A stretch of 42,530 nt of DNA from an uncultured Bacteroidia bacterium. GTDB lineage: Bacteria; Bacteroidota; Bacteroidia; Bacteroidales; Prolixibacteraceae. Where the stretch lies: the NCBI GenBank assembly GCA_903923905.1, contig CAIXZH010000067.1, forward strand, positions 1 to 42,530, written 5' to 3'. The notes under the pieces are model-generated. The model made no database searches, was not told where the DNA came from, and saw only the letters and a list, made by a program, of their open reading frames with translations. A program made the translations under genes and the position numbers. Shown in pieces: positions 1 through 10,200 of this stretch (its first letter is position 1; each line of letters starts with the position of its first letter).

Positions 1-130
1 ATATATTATACAAGGTGATAGTTTTGATCCGGAAATAATATTTGTCATTCAGTACGAATTCCCAAATTACGTTAAAAGTTTTCAAATATAATTCGCTTTT
101 ACCTATTTTTGACCTTTGGAAATTACAAAT

Positions 131-2104
131 ATGTTAATGATGACCACAAAAACGGCAATTTTATCTGTTATTTTTTCGTTTGCGCTCACGGCCGGTCAGC
201 TTCAAGCCGAAAACATGGGCAAAACACTTCCCCGGATAGAGCAACTTCAAGGATATCAACCAAGCGACTCTTTGAAATGGAGTGTCGGTTTTCTAAATAA
301 ATTACTCTATTCATGTAAAGAGTGGTACCTTAATGATGATCAATATAAGAAACCAATTCAGGGGGTTTTGAACTATGCTGAGAATGATCCATTGGATACT
401 GTGGTTTTTAATCTGAGAAAGTTGTTGAAAGATGGCAAAGTGGTTTATCTGATCAATCGACACTCGGAGGACATCCGGGATTTAAAAGATGTTCCTGGCT
501 ATGTTTCGGAAGAGGAAATGACCAAAAGAATATCGAATATCCGGAAAGATATTTTTAATAATCTGAATGACAGCGATATAGTTGTTCCAATGATGGTTAT
601 GGAGTCTGGATTGTCTAAGGCACCTCATGTACCTGATGGAGAACCAAATGTATTATTGGGAAGGCAGAAGGAGCTTCCTCCTGAATTTGTGAAAAAACTT
701 AATTTACAAATTTCTGCATTACGATTTCCATCGAATGTAACAGGTTTTGCAATGGATTCGACCATTAATCAGCTCTTTAATAACTACCGCAAGATCTATA
801 ATGATTCGATACAGATCCGCATTCGTGATAAAATAAACTTTAATTACCGGACCAACTATATTGCCGCAAGAACTGATTTAAGAATAAAGGAGTATAAGAA
901 ATCTGTGGCTGAGCAAAATACGGCACAGCTAGCTTCCTACAACGAAAAGACGATTGGTATAATCAATGATTCTCTGCGGATTGCACTTCATTACCTGGTT
1001 GCTCATGCCGAGACTGATTCTACATTGATCAGGTTATCCAATTTAAACAATGAACAAACCAGTTTATGGACAGCAAACCGATCCATGAAACCCCTAAGAA
1101 TGTTTGTAAAAAATGCCCAACAGGATTCGCTTAGTATAGCTTTGATTAATAGTGGAAAAGGCCTAATAAAACTGATCATCGATGATGGTGTCATCCTGAC
1201 CAGGATCTCAAAAAAACAAAACCGGTATACTTCTTTTGAAACCAAAGACCCTGACAAAAAGTTGAAAAAAGTTGAGCTGAAAAAGGTTGTACTTCCGCCA
1301 TGGACACTTAAAGGAAACGGCTCGCTTGGATTTACGCAGACTTCATTATCAAACTGGGCAAAGGGGGGTGAAAGTTCACTTCTCTTGCTGGCTATTGGTA
1401 AATACAATGCAAACTATTCGAAGGATAAGGTCAAATGGGAAAACGGAGCAGAATTCCGCTACGGGATCACCAAGAGCAAAACAACAGGTTTAGAAAAAAA
1501 CGATGATAAAATAGAATTTCAAAGTCGGTTTGGATACCAGGCTTTTAAGAAATGGTACTATTCGGTCGAGTCGGACTTTAAAACCCAAATTGCCAATGGA
1601 TATGCTTATCCGGATAAAGTACACCCGATTTCAGCATTCATGGCTCCAGGTTACCTGACATTATCATTAGGTCTTGATTATAAACCGAATAAAGACTTTT
1701 CCCTTTTCCTTTCTCCGATTACCTCAAAAACTACCTATATTAGGGATACGCTTTTGATCTCCCCATTAAAATACGGATTTCCACCCGGAGCCAAATCCCT
1801 TTGGGAGCCCGGTCTGATCATAAAGTCAAACTGGCATCTAAAGATTTCGGATAATATCACCTATGATACCAAAGGCGAATTCTTTGATAATTATAAAGAC
1901 TTTTTTCAGAAAGTCTCTGCAGAATGGGATCAGACACTCATTATGCAGGTCAACCGGTTTATCAATGTTCGGGTTATGACTATGATGATTTATGATTACA
2001 ATACCAAATTTCCGGTTTTGAATGCAACCGGGACTGTAATTGGCCAAAAACCAAAATTGCAATTTGAAGAGCTGTTTACTTTAGGATTAGTCTATAAATT
2101 TTAA
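131..2104 (+). CDS. DUF3078 outer-membrane-type protein
   Basis: The 657-residue product starts with a hydrophobic signal peptide (about residues 1-27, ending near AGQLQAEN), so it is exported. The C-terminal third, from about residue 395 (TLKGNGSLGFTQTSLSNWAKGG), has the aromatic, alternating pattern of a beta-barrel and matches the Bacteroidota DUF3078 family as I know it; the last residue is Phe, as in many barrels. The middle 350 residues are polar and helical and I recognise no domain there. The ATG at 131 is preferred over an in-frame TTG at 116 because it gives a proper signal-peptide start. The SRPBCC gene follows after 4 bases, so the two are probably co-transcribed. No reaction is known for the family. 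Confidence 0.8.
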   Translation: MLMMTTKTAILSVIFSFALTAGQLQAENMGKTLPRIEQLQGYQPSDSLKWSVGFLNKLLYSCKEWYLNDDQYKKPIQGVLNYAENDPLDTVVFNLRKLLKDGKVVYLINRHSEDIRDLKDVPGYVSEEEMTKRISNIRKDIFNNLNDSDIVVPMMVMESGLSKAPHVPDGEPNVLLGRQKELPPEFVKKLNLQISALRFPSNVTGFAMDSTINQLFNNYRKIYNDSIQIRIRDKINFNYRTNYIAARTDLRIKEYKKSVAEQNTAQLASYNEKTIGIINDSLRIALHYLVAHAETDSTLIRLSNLNNEQTSLWTANRSMKPLRMFVKNAQQDSLSIALINSGKGLIKLIIDDGVILTRISKKQNRYTSFETKDPDKKLKKVELKKVVLPPWTLKGNGSLGFTQTSLSNWAKGGESSLLLLAIGKYNANYSKDKVKWENGAEFRYGITKSKTTGLEKNDDKIEFQSRFGYQAFKKWYYSVESDFKTQIANGYAYPDKVHPISAFMAPGYLTLSLGLDYKPNKDFSLFLSPITSKTTYIRDTLLISPLKYGFPPGAKSLWEPGLIIKSNWHLKISDNITYDTKGEFFDNYKDFFQKVSAEWDQTLIMQVNRFINVRVMTMMIYDYNTKFPVLNATGTVIGQKPKLQFEELFTLGLVYKF

Positions 2105-2108
2105 CCAA

Positions 2109-2483
2109 ATGAGAGATTTTAAAAAATATTTTAAACTGGAAGCCTCGCCCTCTGATTTGTATAATGCCCTTACAAACCCAGTGATGATTGAGATCTGGAC
2201 CGGTGAAACCGCAGTGATGAGTACCGAACCCGGAAGTGAATTTTCGCTTTGGGACGGTGAGATTGCGGGTCGAAATATCGAGTTTGTCCCTAACGAGAAA
2301 ATCGTGCAGAGCTGGTTTTTTGGAGAGGATTCAGATTCAATTGTGACTATTAAACTCCATCCGGATAAACAAGGCACTAATGTTGAGGTTCACCAGACAA
2401 ATATTCCGGATGAAGCTTACGAAAATATTGCAGAGGGGTGGGAGTCAGACTATATCGGTGGTCTAAAGGAGTTGTTTGACTAA
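2109..2483 (+). CDS. SRPBCC (AHSA1-like) domain protein
   Basis: This 124-residue protein resembles single-domain START/AHSA1 proteins, a helix-grip fold that encloses a hydrophobic ligand. Supporting features are the N-terminal ALTNPVMIEIWTG segment, the central strand EFSLWDGEIAGRNIEF and the closing GWESDYIGGLKELF helix, all in the usual order. There is no signal peptide, so it should be cytoplasmic. It begins 4 bases after the DUF3078 stop codon and is likely translated from the same message. The ligand cannot be told from sequence. A convergent gene ends at 2616; the short gap between them contains a 7-bp inverted repeat (2555-2561 with 2599-2605) but no T-run. Confidence 0.85.
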   Translation: MRDFKKYFKLEASPSDLYNALTNPVMIEIWTGETAVMSTEPGSEFSLWDGEIAGRNIEFVPNEKIVQSWFFGEDSDSIVTIKLHPDKQGTNVEVHQTNIPDEAYENIAEGWESDYIGGLKELFD

Positions 2484-2615
2484 ACTCTTTGATTGGAAAT
2501 TAATCTACATTCCCGATCAACAACCCATCATTTGTTCACAATTTGAAGATTCCAGGAGTTCCCCGATGCATCATGTATTCGTTCCGGGAGGTTTCAGAGA
2601 ACTCCGGGATAAAAT

Positions 2616-3665
2616 TCATTTGTCCGCGATCGCAACAGGATGCCGTTTAAAATACTCAATCAGATTCTTTGGCCGGTAGGTCGGATTAGTCCTGTATCGC
2701 TCTATTACAGAAGAATGCAAGAATTCATTGGTAATTCCTCTTCCTGGTATTACTATATCTATGGGTCTTAAATACTGAGGCCTCAGCCTGTAAAATCCGC
2801 TGTACGATTCATGTTTCATAGCCATAGCATTAGGATTCAAGGGAATGGGATCAAATTTTAACTGACAGTTTTGGGCCCTTTCAAGCATCCATGCCAGTGC
2901 AACATCGGATAGCCCATTTTCAAGATACCCACCACCAACATCACTATGTACGCCGGTGAACCAAACTTGTTCAAGTACCTGATTTCCTGAGTCTTTTTGC
3001 TGGTGCCATAAAGTTGATTCAAAATTTTTCCGTTTCTCATCGATGGCAAGGGCCTGATAAGCGAAATTTACTTTGGTCGACAAATCAGTATCATGAAATC
3101 CATTTCTTTTGCTGACGATTCCGTTCAGAAACAATGGATTACCTAATGCCCCTACAGTATCCCATACCCCTATGAATTTTATTTTTGTAGTCTCTTCAAC
3201 AGCATAAGTTTTTCTGAAAAGTGTAGCTTCAACTTCACGGGGTTGGTGTTCAGGTTTACGAGACCGGTAAAGGCGATAAGCCCTGGGAATCTGATCCTTG
3301 TTTTCCGGCAATAAAATTCCGGAGTTCCTGATCAGCCCCGCCAGGCTGCGAACTGTAAAAGCGCCTCTGCTAAATCCAAAAAAGAACAATTCATCATCCC
3401 TTTCGTAGTTTGTAATGAGAAAACGATAGGCTTGCAAAATATTTTCAGAAATACCTGTCCCTGTGGCACCGTCATAAACCCTAGAGAGTAAGTTTCCCTC
3501 TGTTCCAATACCGGAATTATAATAGAGCAACTGGGGCATACCGTCATTGGAAACAGCCGAAAGCGCCTTGGCCATTTTAACCACATTTGTCTGACAGAGT
3601 TTCCCATCAATCCTCTCGTCCGGAGTATTCCATGTGCCATCACAAAAAATTACGATCTTCTTCAT
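2616..3665 (-). CDS. DUF2235 alpha/beta-hydrolase-like protein
   Basis: The 349-residue protein carries the DUF2235 hallmarks: an N-terminal FCDGTWNTPD segment, a nucleophile elbow GFSRGAF with Ser99, and a downstream TGVHSDVGGGY motif that supplies the acid/His region. The family includes type VI secretion lipase effectors of the Tle1 type, but also many stand-alone cytoplasmic proteins. Here there is no signal peptide, no VgrG, PAAR or immunity-like neighbour, and the gene stands alone between convergent and divergent genes, so a housekeeping hydrolase is at least as likely as an effector. The substrate is unknown. Confidence 0.85.
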   Translation of the reverse strand: MKKIVIFCDGTWNTPDERIDGKLCQTNVVKMAKALSAVSNDGMPQLLYYNSGIGTEGNLLSRVYDGATGTGISENILQAYRFLITNYERDDELFFFGFSRGAFTVRSLAGLIRNSGILLPENKDQIPRAYRLYRSRKPEHQPREVEATLFRKTYAVEETTKIKFIGVWDTVGALGNPLFLNGIVSKRNGFHDTDLSTKVNFAYQALAIDEKRKNFESTLWHQQKDSGNQVLEQVWFTGVHSDVGGGYLENGLSDVALAWMLERAQNCQLKFDPIPLNPNAMAMKHESYSGFYRLRPQYLRPIDIVIPGRGITNEFLHSSVIERYRTNPTYRPKNLIEYFKRHPVAIADK

Positions 3666-3785
3666 TGGATAAATGATTAGAATAATAGATTTTATAATTT
3701 ATTCCGGATCTGCTTTAATTACAATGCAATATCCATATTTTTCAGATCAATAGCAAGTAATTTAGTCCAAATAATTAGTTAAACA

Positions 3786-3818
3786 TTGAACAAATCCTCC
3801 GCTTAGGCATTACCTTTG
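3786..3818 (+). promoter_or_regulatory. Bacteroidota-type promoter of the desaturase gene
   Basis: TACCTTTG at 3811-3818 matches the TAnnTTTG -7 box of the Bacteroidota primary sigma factor, and TTG at 3786-3788 lies 22 bases upstream. The desaturase ATG at 3907 is about 90 bases downstream of the box, leaving an untranslated leader of roughly 80 bases. Confidence 0.5.
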
Positions 3819-3906
3819 CAGGTATCCTTCCCTTTCCGCCTGGATTTCCAAAAACTATTCTGAGTAATTAATTCGTTGCGATGCCGCAATATTAAAAATG
3901 TAAGTA

Positions 3907-4920
3907 ATGAAAACTGAAAATATCAACGCGAATAGCTCCCTGTCGTGGATAGAAATTGTCTCCAAATACAATTTTTCGGACCCGGTAAGGAGTTGGTGGC
4001 AAATATCCAATTCGGTAATCCCCTATTTTTTACTTTGGGCCGTTATGGTTTGGAGTCTGAAAGTCTCTTATTTGCTTACGCTGTTTCTATCCGTTTTTGC
4101 TGCAGGATTTATGGTACGGATTTTTATTATTTTCCACGACTGCGGACATGGATCATTCTTTAAATCCAAAAAGCTCAGTCGTATCGTGGGTATTGTTACC
4201 GGACTAATAACCTTTACTCCATATGATAAATGGACTCACGAACACAAGGAACACCATGCAACCGTAGGTAACCTTGACAAGCGGGGTGTAGGCGATGTCA
4301 AAACGCTAACCATTGAAGAGTTCCTGAATTTATCCCCATGGAAAAAATTTGTTTACCGCTTCTACCGTCATCCGCTCTTTCTGTTGGGAATCGCCCCCTT
4401 CCTGGTTTTTGTCTTTCAAAATCGGTTACCAAAAAACAACATGAGCCGAAAGGAACATCTGTATCTTCACCTTAGTAACCTTGCTTTAATCGCAATAATC
4501 ATACTGGCGATGTGGGGACTTGGCTGGAAAACCTACCTTTTAATCCAGCTGCCGGTACTCTACATCGCATCGGTACATGGGGTCTGGCTTTTTTATGTCC
4601 AGCATCAGTATGAAAATGTAGTTTGGAAACGGGCACAGGAATGGAATTATAAGGAGATCGCCCTTTCAGGAAGTTCCTATTTCAAACTTCCCAAGGTTCT
4701 TCAATGGTTTACCGGCAATATAGGGTTTCACCATATCCATCATCTGAGCCCCAAGATTCCCAATTACAAACTCCCGGCCTGTTATAAAGAAAATACAGTT
4801 TTCCAGGAAGTTAAACCTGTCACTTTCTTCTCCAGCCTGAAGTCCCTGAAATTAAGATTATGGGATGAAAATAAAAAACAACTCGTAGGATTTAAGGCCT
4901 TGCGCTATTATCCCCGGTAA
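3907..4920 (+). CDS. Fatty acid desaturase (membrane, di-iron)
   Basis: This 337-residue membrane protein has the three histidine boxes of the acyl-lipid/omega-type desaturases: HDCGH at 77-81, HEHKEHH at 111-117 and HHIHH at 275-279, which together bind the di-iron centre. Hydrophobic segments lie at about 37-75, 93-103, 152-171 and 186-228, consistent with four membrane spans and the histidines on the cytoplasmic face. It should insert a double bond in membrane phospholipid acyl chains using O2, which implies at least occasional exposure to oxygen. Position of the double bond cannot be read from sequence. It is monocistronic, with a promoter at 3786-3818. Confidence 0.92.
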   Translation: MKTENINANSSLSWIEIVSKYNFSDPVRSWWQISNSVIPYFLLWAVMVWSLKVSYLLTLFLSVFAAGFMVRIFIIFHDCGHGSFFKSKKLSRIVGIVTGLITFTPYDKWTHEHKEHHATVGNLDKRGVGDVKTLTIEEFLNLSPWKKFVYRFYRHPLFLLGIAPFLVFVFQNRLPKNNMSRKEHLYLHLSNLALIAIIILAMWGLGWKTYLLIQLPVLYIASVHGVWLFYVQHQYENVVWKRAQEWNYKEIALSGSSYFKLPKVLQWFTGNIGFHHIHHLSPKIPNYKLPACYKENTVFQEVKPVTFFSSLKSLKLRLWDENKKQLVGFKALRYYPR

Positions 4921-5058
4921 CGGATCTAACTTAAAAAAATCGTACAATTTTCTCCTAATTATTTCAGCCCCAGGAATCACAATAAATTATATACAATGGG
5001 ATAATTCCCGGTGCCATCCGGCAATAATCTTGATTAATTATGCCATAACCATTTTGAT

Positions 5059-6297
5059 ATGAGAAATATCTATGCAGCCGTTCTTGTTACTGTTACTTTT
5101 TGTGCTGTGCTTTTGACCTCGTGTCATTCAGGATTTGTACCGTTGAAAGAGGGTTTATGGAGGGGAACCTTTCAATTGCCTGAACACGAAATCCCTTTTA
5201 TTTTTGAAGTCAGAGGCGAAAGCGCTGACAGCACAACCGTGCTCCTGATTAATGGAGAAGATCGTTTTAAGACAAATAAAGTCTGCTACAATAATGATTC
5301 GGTTTCAATCCCGATAGATCTTTACGATGTTGTATTAAAAGGAAAGCTCACTAAAAATACTTTTGAGGGGGATTTTATCAAAACAGCGGTTAACAGGGAA
5401 ATGACAAAGGTTCCATTCAAGGCAGAACATGGAAATCTCCCCCGTTTCCCGGCAAATAATGACCCACCATCTGCTTCTCTCGATGGAACATGGGATATAA
5501 ATATCATCGCGTCAGTAAATACCGAAAAAACGGTAGGGAATTTTATCCAAAAAGGATCTGTATTAACCGGATCAATCCTTGAAGAAACAGGCGATTACCG
5601 CTTCTTTGAGGGGGTTATTCACGGGAAAATATTTTCATTATCGGCTTTTGGCGGATCGACTCCCTACCTTGTTAAGGGAGAGTTTATGAGTGACACCACC
5701 TTCTCGGGTGAATTTGTCACCCTGCGCCAAACCTCCAAAATTAAAGGGAAACGCAATCCTAAAGCCAGTTTACCCTATCCCTATTCAGCCTCCCACCTTA
5801 AGGAAGGATTCACAACAGTCGGGTTTACATTCCCAAATCTCCAAGGGAAGCAGGTTTCGCTTTCTGATGCTAACTATAAAGGGAAAGTTGTAATCATCAC
5901 TATTTTGGGCAGCTGGTGCCCTAACTGCCTGGATGAGAATACGTTTTTATCCTCATGGTACAAGTGTAACCGTCAACGTGGAATAGAAATTGTAGGATTG
6001 GGGTTTGAAAGGAAAGACGATTTTGAATCGGCCAGAAAATCGTTGGCAAACTTCAAAACCCGCCTTGGCATCGATTATGAAATTCTTTTCGCCGGAAAAT
6101 CAAGTATAGAATCGGCCTCAAAAGCTTTGCCTGCTTTAAACGGAATCGCAGCTTTTCCAACCACTCTGTTTATTGACAGGAAAGGGAATGTCCGTAAAGT
6201 CCATACCGGTTTCAGTGGTCCTGCTACCGGGAAATTCTACGATGAATTTAAGAAGGAATTTAATAGATTGATTGATCAGCTGGTTTCTGAAAAATAG
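5059..6297 (+). CDS. TlpA-like thioredoxin-fold lipoprotein
   Basis: The 412-residue product has a lipoprotein signal peptide with lipobox LTSC (Cys22), so it is probably membrane anchored and faces the periplasm. Residues about 30-240 form a beta-rich region often found in Bacteroidota TlpA/ResA-type proteins (DUF4369-like, assigned by position only). The C-terminal thioredoxin domain contains WCPNC with Cys287 and Cys290, and a cis-Pro region AFPTTLFIDRKG. A reductase or disulfide-handling role in the periplasm is expected; the partner is not identifiable. A likely terminator follows at 6403-6425. Confidence 0.87.
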   Translation: MRNIYAAVLVTVTFCAVLLTSCHSGFVPLKEGLWRGTFQLPEHEIPFIFEVRGESADSTTVLLINGEDRFKTNKVCYNNDSVSIPIDLYDVVLKGKLTKNTFEGDFIKTAVNREMTKVPFKAEHGNLPRFPANNDPPSASLDGTWDINIIASVNTEKTVGNFIQKGSVLTGSILEETGDYRFFEGVIHGKIFSLSAFGGSTPYLVKGEFMSDTTFSGEFVTLRQTSKIKGKRNPKASLPYPYSASHLKEGFTTVGFTFPNLQGKQVSLSDANYKGKVVIITILGSWCPNCLDENTFLSSWYKCNRQRGIEIVGLGFERKDDFESARKSLANFKTRLGIDYEILFAGKSSIESASKALPALNGIAAFPTTLFIDRKGNVRKVHTGFSGPATGKFYDEFKKEFNRLIDQLVSEK

Positions 6298-6402
6298 TTT
6301 GTCTCCTATCCTAATCTCCTAAACAAGTTTGCACATTTTCCTGCAATTCTGATTCATACAATAAATTAAGATTAGCGGATCCAATTCCGTTAATTATTCA
6401 GG

Positions 6403-6425
6403 AAAGCCTTAACCAATAAGGCTTT
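6403..6425 (+). terminator. Hairpin terminator after the TlpA lipoprotein gene
   Basis: AAAGCCTTA (6403-6411) pairs with TAAGGCTTT (6417-6425) around a 5-base loop; the T-run is short (TTTT then AATAG). It lies about 100 bases after the stop codon. The rest of 6298-6530 shows no gene, only two short 5-bp hairpins near 6460 and 6496. Confidence 0.5.
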
Positions 6426-6563
6426 TAATAGATTTCACCAATTTTTCCAGGCCCCTGTAATACCTATTTATAGGGTGATGAATATCTTCAAAAATACCGG
6501 GAAACAGGTATGTTTTAATTCATAATTGGTTCAGATATTTGTCCCGGTTAATAAAAAATATCA

Positions 6564-6668
6564 ATGAATCCAATTTCAGCATTTCGTTCACTCCTGATCG
6601 CCGGAACCCAATCTTTGGTTTCCGGTTGCTGTTGTTGCAATGGTTTTTCGTGGCGAATGTGTTTCTAA
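6564..6668 (+). CDS. Candidate cysteine-codon leader peptide
   Basis: A 34-codon frame begins at ATG 6564 after an A-rich stretch (TTAATAAAAAATATCA), the usual start context in this phylum, and ends at TAA 6666. Codons 22-25 are TGC TGT TGT TGC, four cysteines in a row, and a fifth Cys is residue 33. A hairpin at 6601-6625 lies inside the frame directly before the Cys run. The next gene, 162 bases on, makes homocysteine from sulfide. Runs of codons for the end product before a biosynthetic gene are the mark of translation-coupled attenuators, so I infer a cysteine-sensing leader. A -7-like box (GATATTTG, 6534-6541, one mismatch) could start the transcript. No clear downstream terminator stem is visible, so the exact mechanism is open. 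Confidence 0.6.
   Translation: MNPISAFRSLLIAGTQSLVSGCCCCNGFSWRMCF
6601..6625 (+). promoter_or_regulatory. Hairpin inside the leader frame, before the Cys codons
   Basis: CCGGAA-CC (6601-6608) can pair with GG-T-TTCCGG (6617-6625) with one bulged T, an 8-bp stem. A ribosome paused at the cysteine codons (6627-6638) would cover it, so it could act as the switching element of an attenuator. Alternative pairing of CCCGG near 6543 with CCGGG near 6732 is also possible. Confidence 0.4.
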
Positions 6669-6818
6669 CACTTTGGTCACCACTTCCGCCAACATTAATT
6701 TCTGATCAGCGTCCCTCAGTATGATGCGGGTCCGGGAAGGGCAAATAATCTGAAAAATTCAAATCAAAAATCGTAATGCCTTAACAATCAACATATTTTT
6801 CGACTTTTTATAATTTAA

Positions 6819-8213
<1,395 letters not shown>

Positions 8214-8367
8214 TCGCCTGTAATATGAACCTGCACTATGATTAGTCTCTGCAGGAATATTCTCCTGACAGTCATAATGTAGGAAGGTCAGTTAACATTA
8301 GGGCAGAACTCAAATTTCTGCCCTAATTTAATTCAATTTAAACAAAATATGACTACTTTCGTCACTC

Positions 8368-9189
8368 ATGGATAAGCCATTTCACATATTTGAACTGACC
8401 CGGGAGCTCGTCGAAGATATTCGATCCAGAACTTATGACTCTCATTTTCATGAATTTGAGGAGCTTATAATTATTACCCAAGGCAGTCTCGAACATTTTA
8501 TCGATTTTAAGAAGGAATCTCTCGAAGCCCCGGTTGCCTGTTATGTTTCCATGGGGAAAATGCACAAACTAGTGCCTGACCACAATTTAAGAGGATGGGT
8601 TATCAACTATAAAACAGCCTTTATCCCCGATTCCAAGCTGAGTTTTTATTCCAATTTCTTTACCTCAACCAATATCCCACTCTCCAAGGGTAGCTGTATC
8701 AATCGTTTTATCAACCTGTGCCAGATAATCAACGGCGAATACAATCAGGAACTTGTTGACCATACCACCATACGTTACCTTCTGAGCGGACTTGTCGCCA
8801 TGATTGACGCAGAGCGGAAAAGGAACTCGCCTGCGGAAAATGTTGCTAAGGCATCTCAGGTAGTGACTTTCAATAACTTCCTTAAAATCCTCGAAGAAAA
8901 CTATCATCGCAATGAGGGAGTTTCCTTTTATGCCAATAAATTGAATATGTCGGAACGGAACCTGAATATCGTTTGCCAGAATAATTTTCGAAAAAGCGTT
9001 TCTGAAATTATAGAGACCCGCAAACTTATTGAGGCTAAGAGGATGTTACTTTATACTGATAAAACTGTTTCTGAGATTGGATATGATCTGGGATACAACG
9101 AAAAATCGTACTTTACCCGGGTCTTTCATGCCAAAATGGAGATAACCCCAAGCCGGTTCAGGGAAATGACAAAAAGTATTATTTCCTAA
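8368..9189 (+). CDS. AraC-family transcriptional regulator
   Basis: The 273-residue protein has an N-terminal cupin-like sensing domain (DSHFHEFEELIIITQGSLEHF) and a C-terminal double helix-turn-helix from about residue 175, including LNMSERNLNIVCQNNFRKSVSEI and the highly typical VSEIGYDLGYNEKSYFTRVFH followed by TPSRFREM. It is a DNA-binding regulator whose ligand is unknown. The next gene, yceI-like, is 113 bases downstream on the same strand and is the most obvious candidate target, though that is inference from position only. Confidence 0.92.
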   Translation: MDKPFHIFELTRELVEDIRSRTYDSHFHEFEELIIITQGSLEHFIDFKKESLEAPVACYVSMGKMHKLVPDHNLRGWVINYKTAFIPDSKLSFYSNFFTSTNIPLSKGSCINRFINLCQIINGEYNQELVDHTTIRYLLSGLVAMIDAERKRNSPAENVAKASQVVTFNNFLKILEENYHRNEGVSFYANKLNMSERNLNIVCQNNFRKSVSEIIETRKLIEAKRMLLYTDKTVSEIGYDLGYNEKSYFTRVFHAKMEITPSRFREMTKSIIS

Positions 9190-9302
9190 ATATACCACAA
9201 CCTTTCTGAAAACTGTTACCATCGGCTTATCTGTTCGATGCACCTTTGCATTGTAAAAACAATAGAAATAATTCAAAATCAAAAAACAAATAAACAATTA
9301 TT

Positions 9303-9848
9303 ATGAGCACACAGGAAACAACAAAATGGGCAATTGACCCAACACACAGCAAAATCGGGTTTAAAGTAAAACATCTGATGATTTCAAACGTTTTAGGAAG
9401 TTTCAGGGAATTCGAAGGCGAAGTCTCAACCGTTGGAAATGACTTTTCCAAATCGGTAATCTCCTTCTCATTAGATACGGCCTCAGTAGATACAGAAATA
9501 GCCGACAGGGACGGACATTTAAAAAGCGGTGATTTCTTCGATGTTGAAAACTATCCCAAGATCACCTTTACCGGTAATGGCTTAAAGGATCTGGGCGATG
9601 ATCTTTATGACCTCACTGGCGACCTGACCATCAAAGGGGTTACAAATCCAACTACTTTATCCGTGGAATTTGGCGGTGTCAATGCTGATCCATGGGGAAA
9701 CGTAAAAGCAGGGTTCGCCATCACCGGGAAAATCAACCGTAAGGATTGGGGTTTAACCTGGAATGCAGCACTTGAAACAGGTGGGGTACTTGTTGGCGAA
9801 GAGGTGAAGATTAATTGTGATATTGAACTGGTAAAAAAAGCGGAATAA
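9303..9848 (+). CDS. YceI family protein
   Basis: This 181-residue protein matches the YceI lipocalin-like family: it begins with WAIDPTHSKIGFKVKHLMIS, has SFSLDTASVDTEIADRDGHLKSGDFFDVENYPKITF-type strands in the usual order and ends with GGVLVGEEVKINCDIEL. Family members bind long isoprenoid or related amphiphilic molecules in a barrel cavity. No signal peptide is present, so this copy is probably cytoplasmic, unlike E. coli YceI. The gene follows an AraC regulator and is closed by a strong hairpin at 9869-9907. Confidence 0.93.
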   Translation: MSTQETTKWAIDPTHSKIGFKVKHLMISNVLGSFREFEGEVSTVGNDFSKSVISFSLDTASVDTEIADRDGHLKSGDFFDVENYPKITFTGNGLKDLGDDLYDLTGDLTIKGVTNPTTLSVEFGGVNADPWGNVKAGFAITGKINRKDWGLTWNAALETGGVLVGEEVKINCDIELVKKAE

Positions 9849-9868
9849 TTATTCAGATTAATATCCGA

Positions 9869-9907
9869 AATCACTAAACTTGCCCGATTAGGCAGGTGTT
9901 AGTGATT
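9869..9907. terminator. Two-part hairpin terminator after yceI-like gene
   Basis: AATCACTAA (9869-9877) pairs perfectly with TTAGTGATT (9899-9907), and an inner CTTGCC/GGCAGG stem extends it; TCTGTTCCTTT follows. The remaining stretch to 10200 shows no reading frame, RNA or repeat that I can support. Confidence 0.6.
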
Positions 9908-10200
9908 TCTGTTCCTTTAAGGTCAGTATATTTAGCTACTAAATGTAATAGGCCTTATAGCAATAGTATCCAATCTAACTAGTGTTCTGATTGCAGCTGG
10001 CAATTGGTAGCAGGCCTCCGGCAGATTTTTACCAGGATAATTTAGTATCATTCAGAACAATGTTATGAATAAATGTCAATTAAATGTAGGCAATTTAGCC
10101 AGCAGCTAGCAGCCAAATGCAAACTGTAATTCAATAATCTGTTAGTAGCAAGGAAAGTTTTTTTACCCATTCATATCTTTATCGAACAAATAACTTTATC

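Noticed and set aside
2555-2605. An inverted repeat (GGAGTTC/GAACTCC) between convergent genes as a terminator
   Set aside because: The loop is 37 bases long and no T-run follows on either strand.
6539-6724. A 61-codon frame with a TTG start overlapping the metY leader
   Set aside because: Its start is poor, its sequence resembles no protein, and the overlapping ATG frame with the cysteine run has a better start context and a biological rationale.
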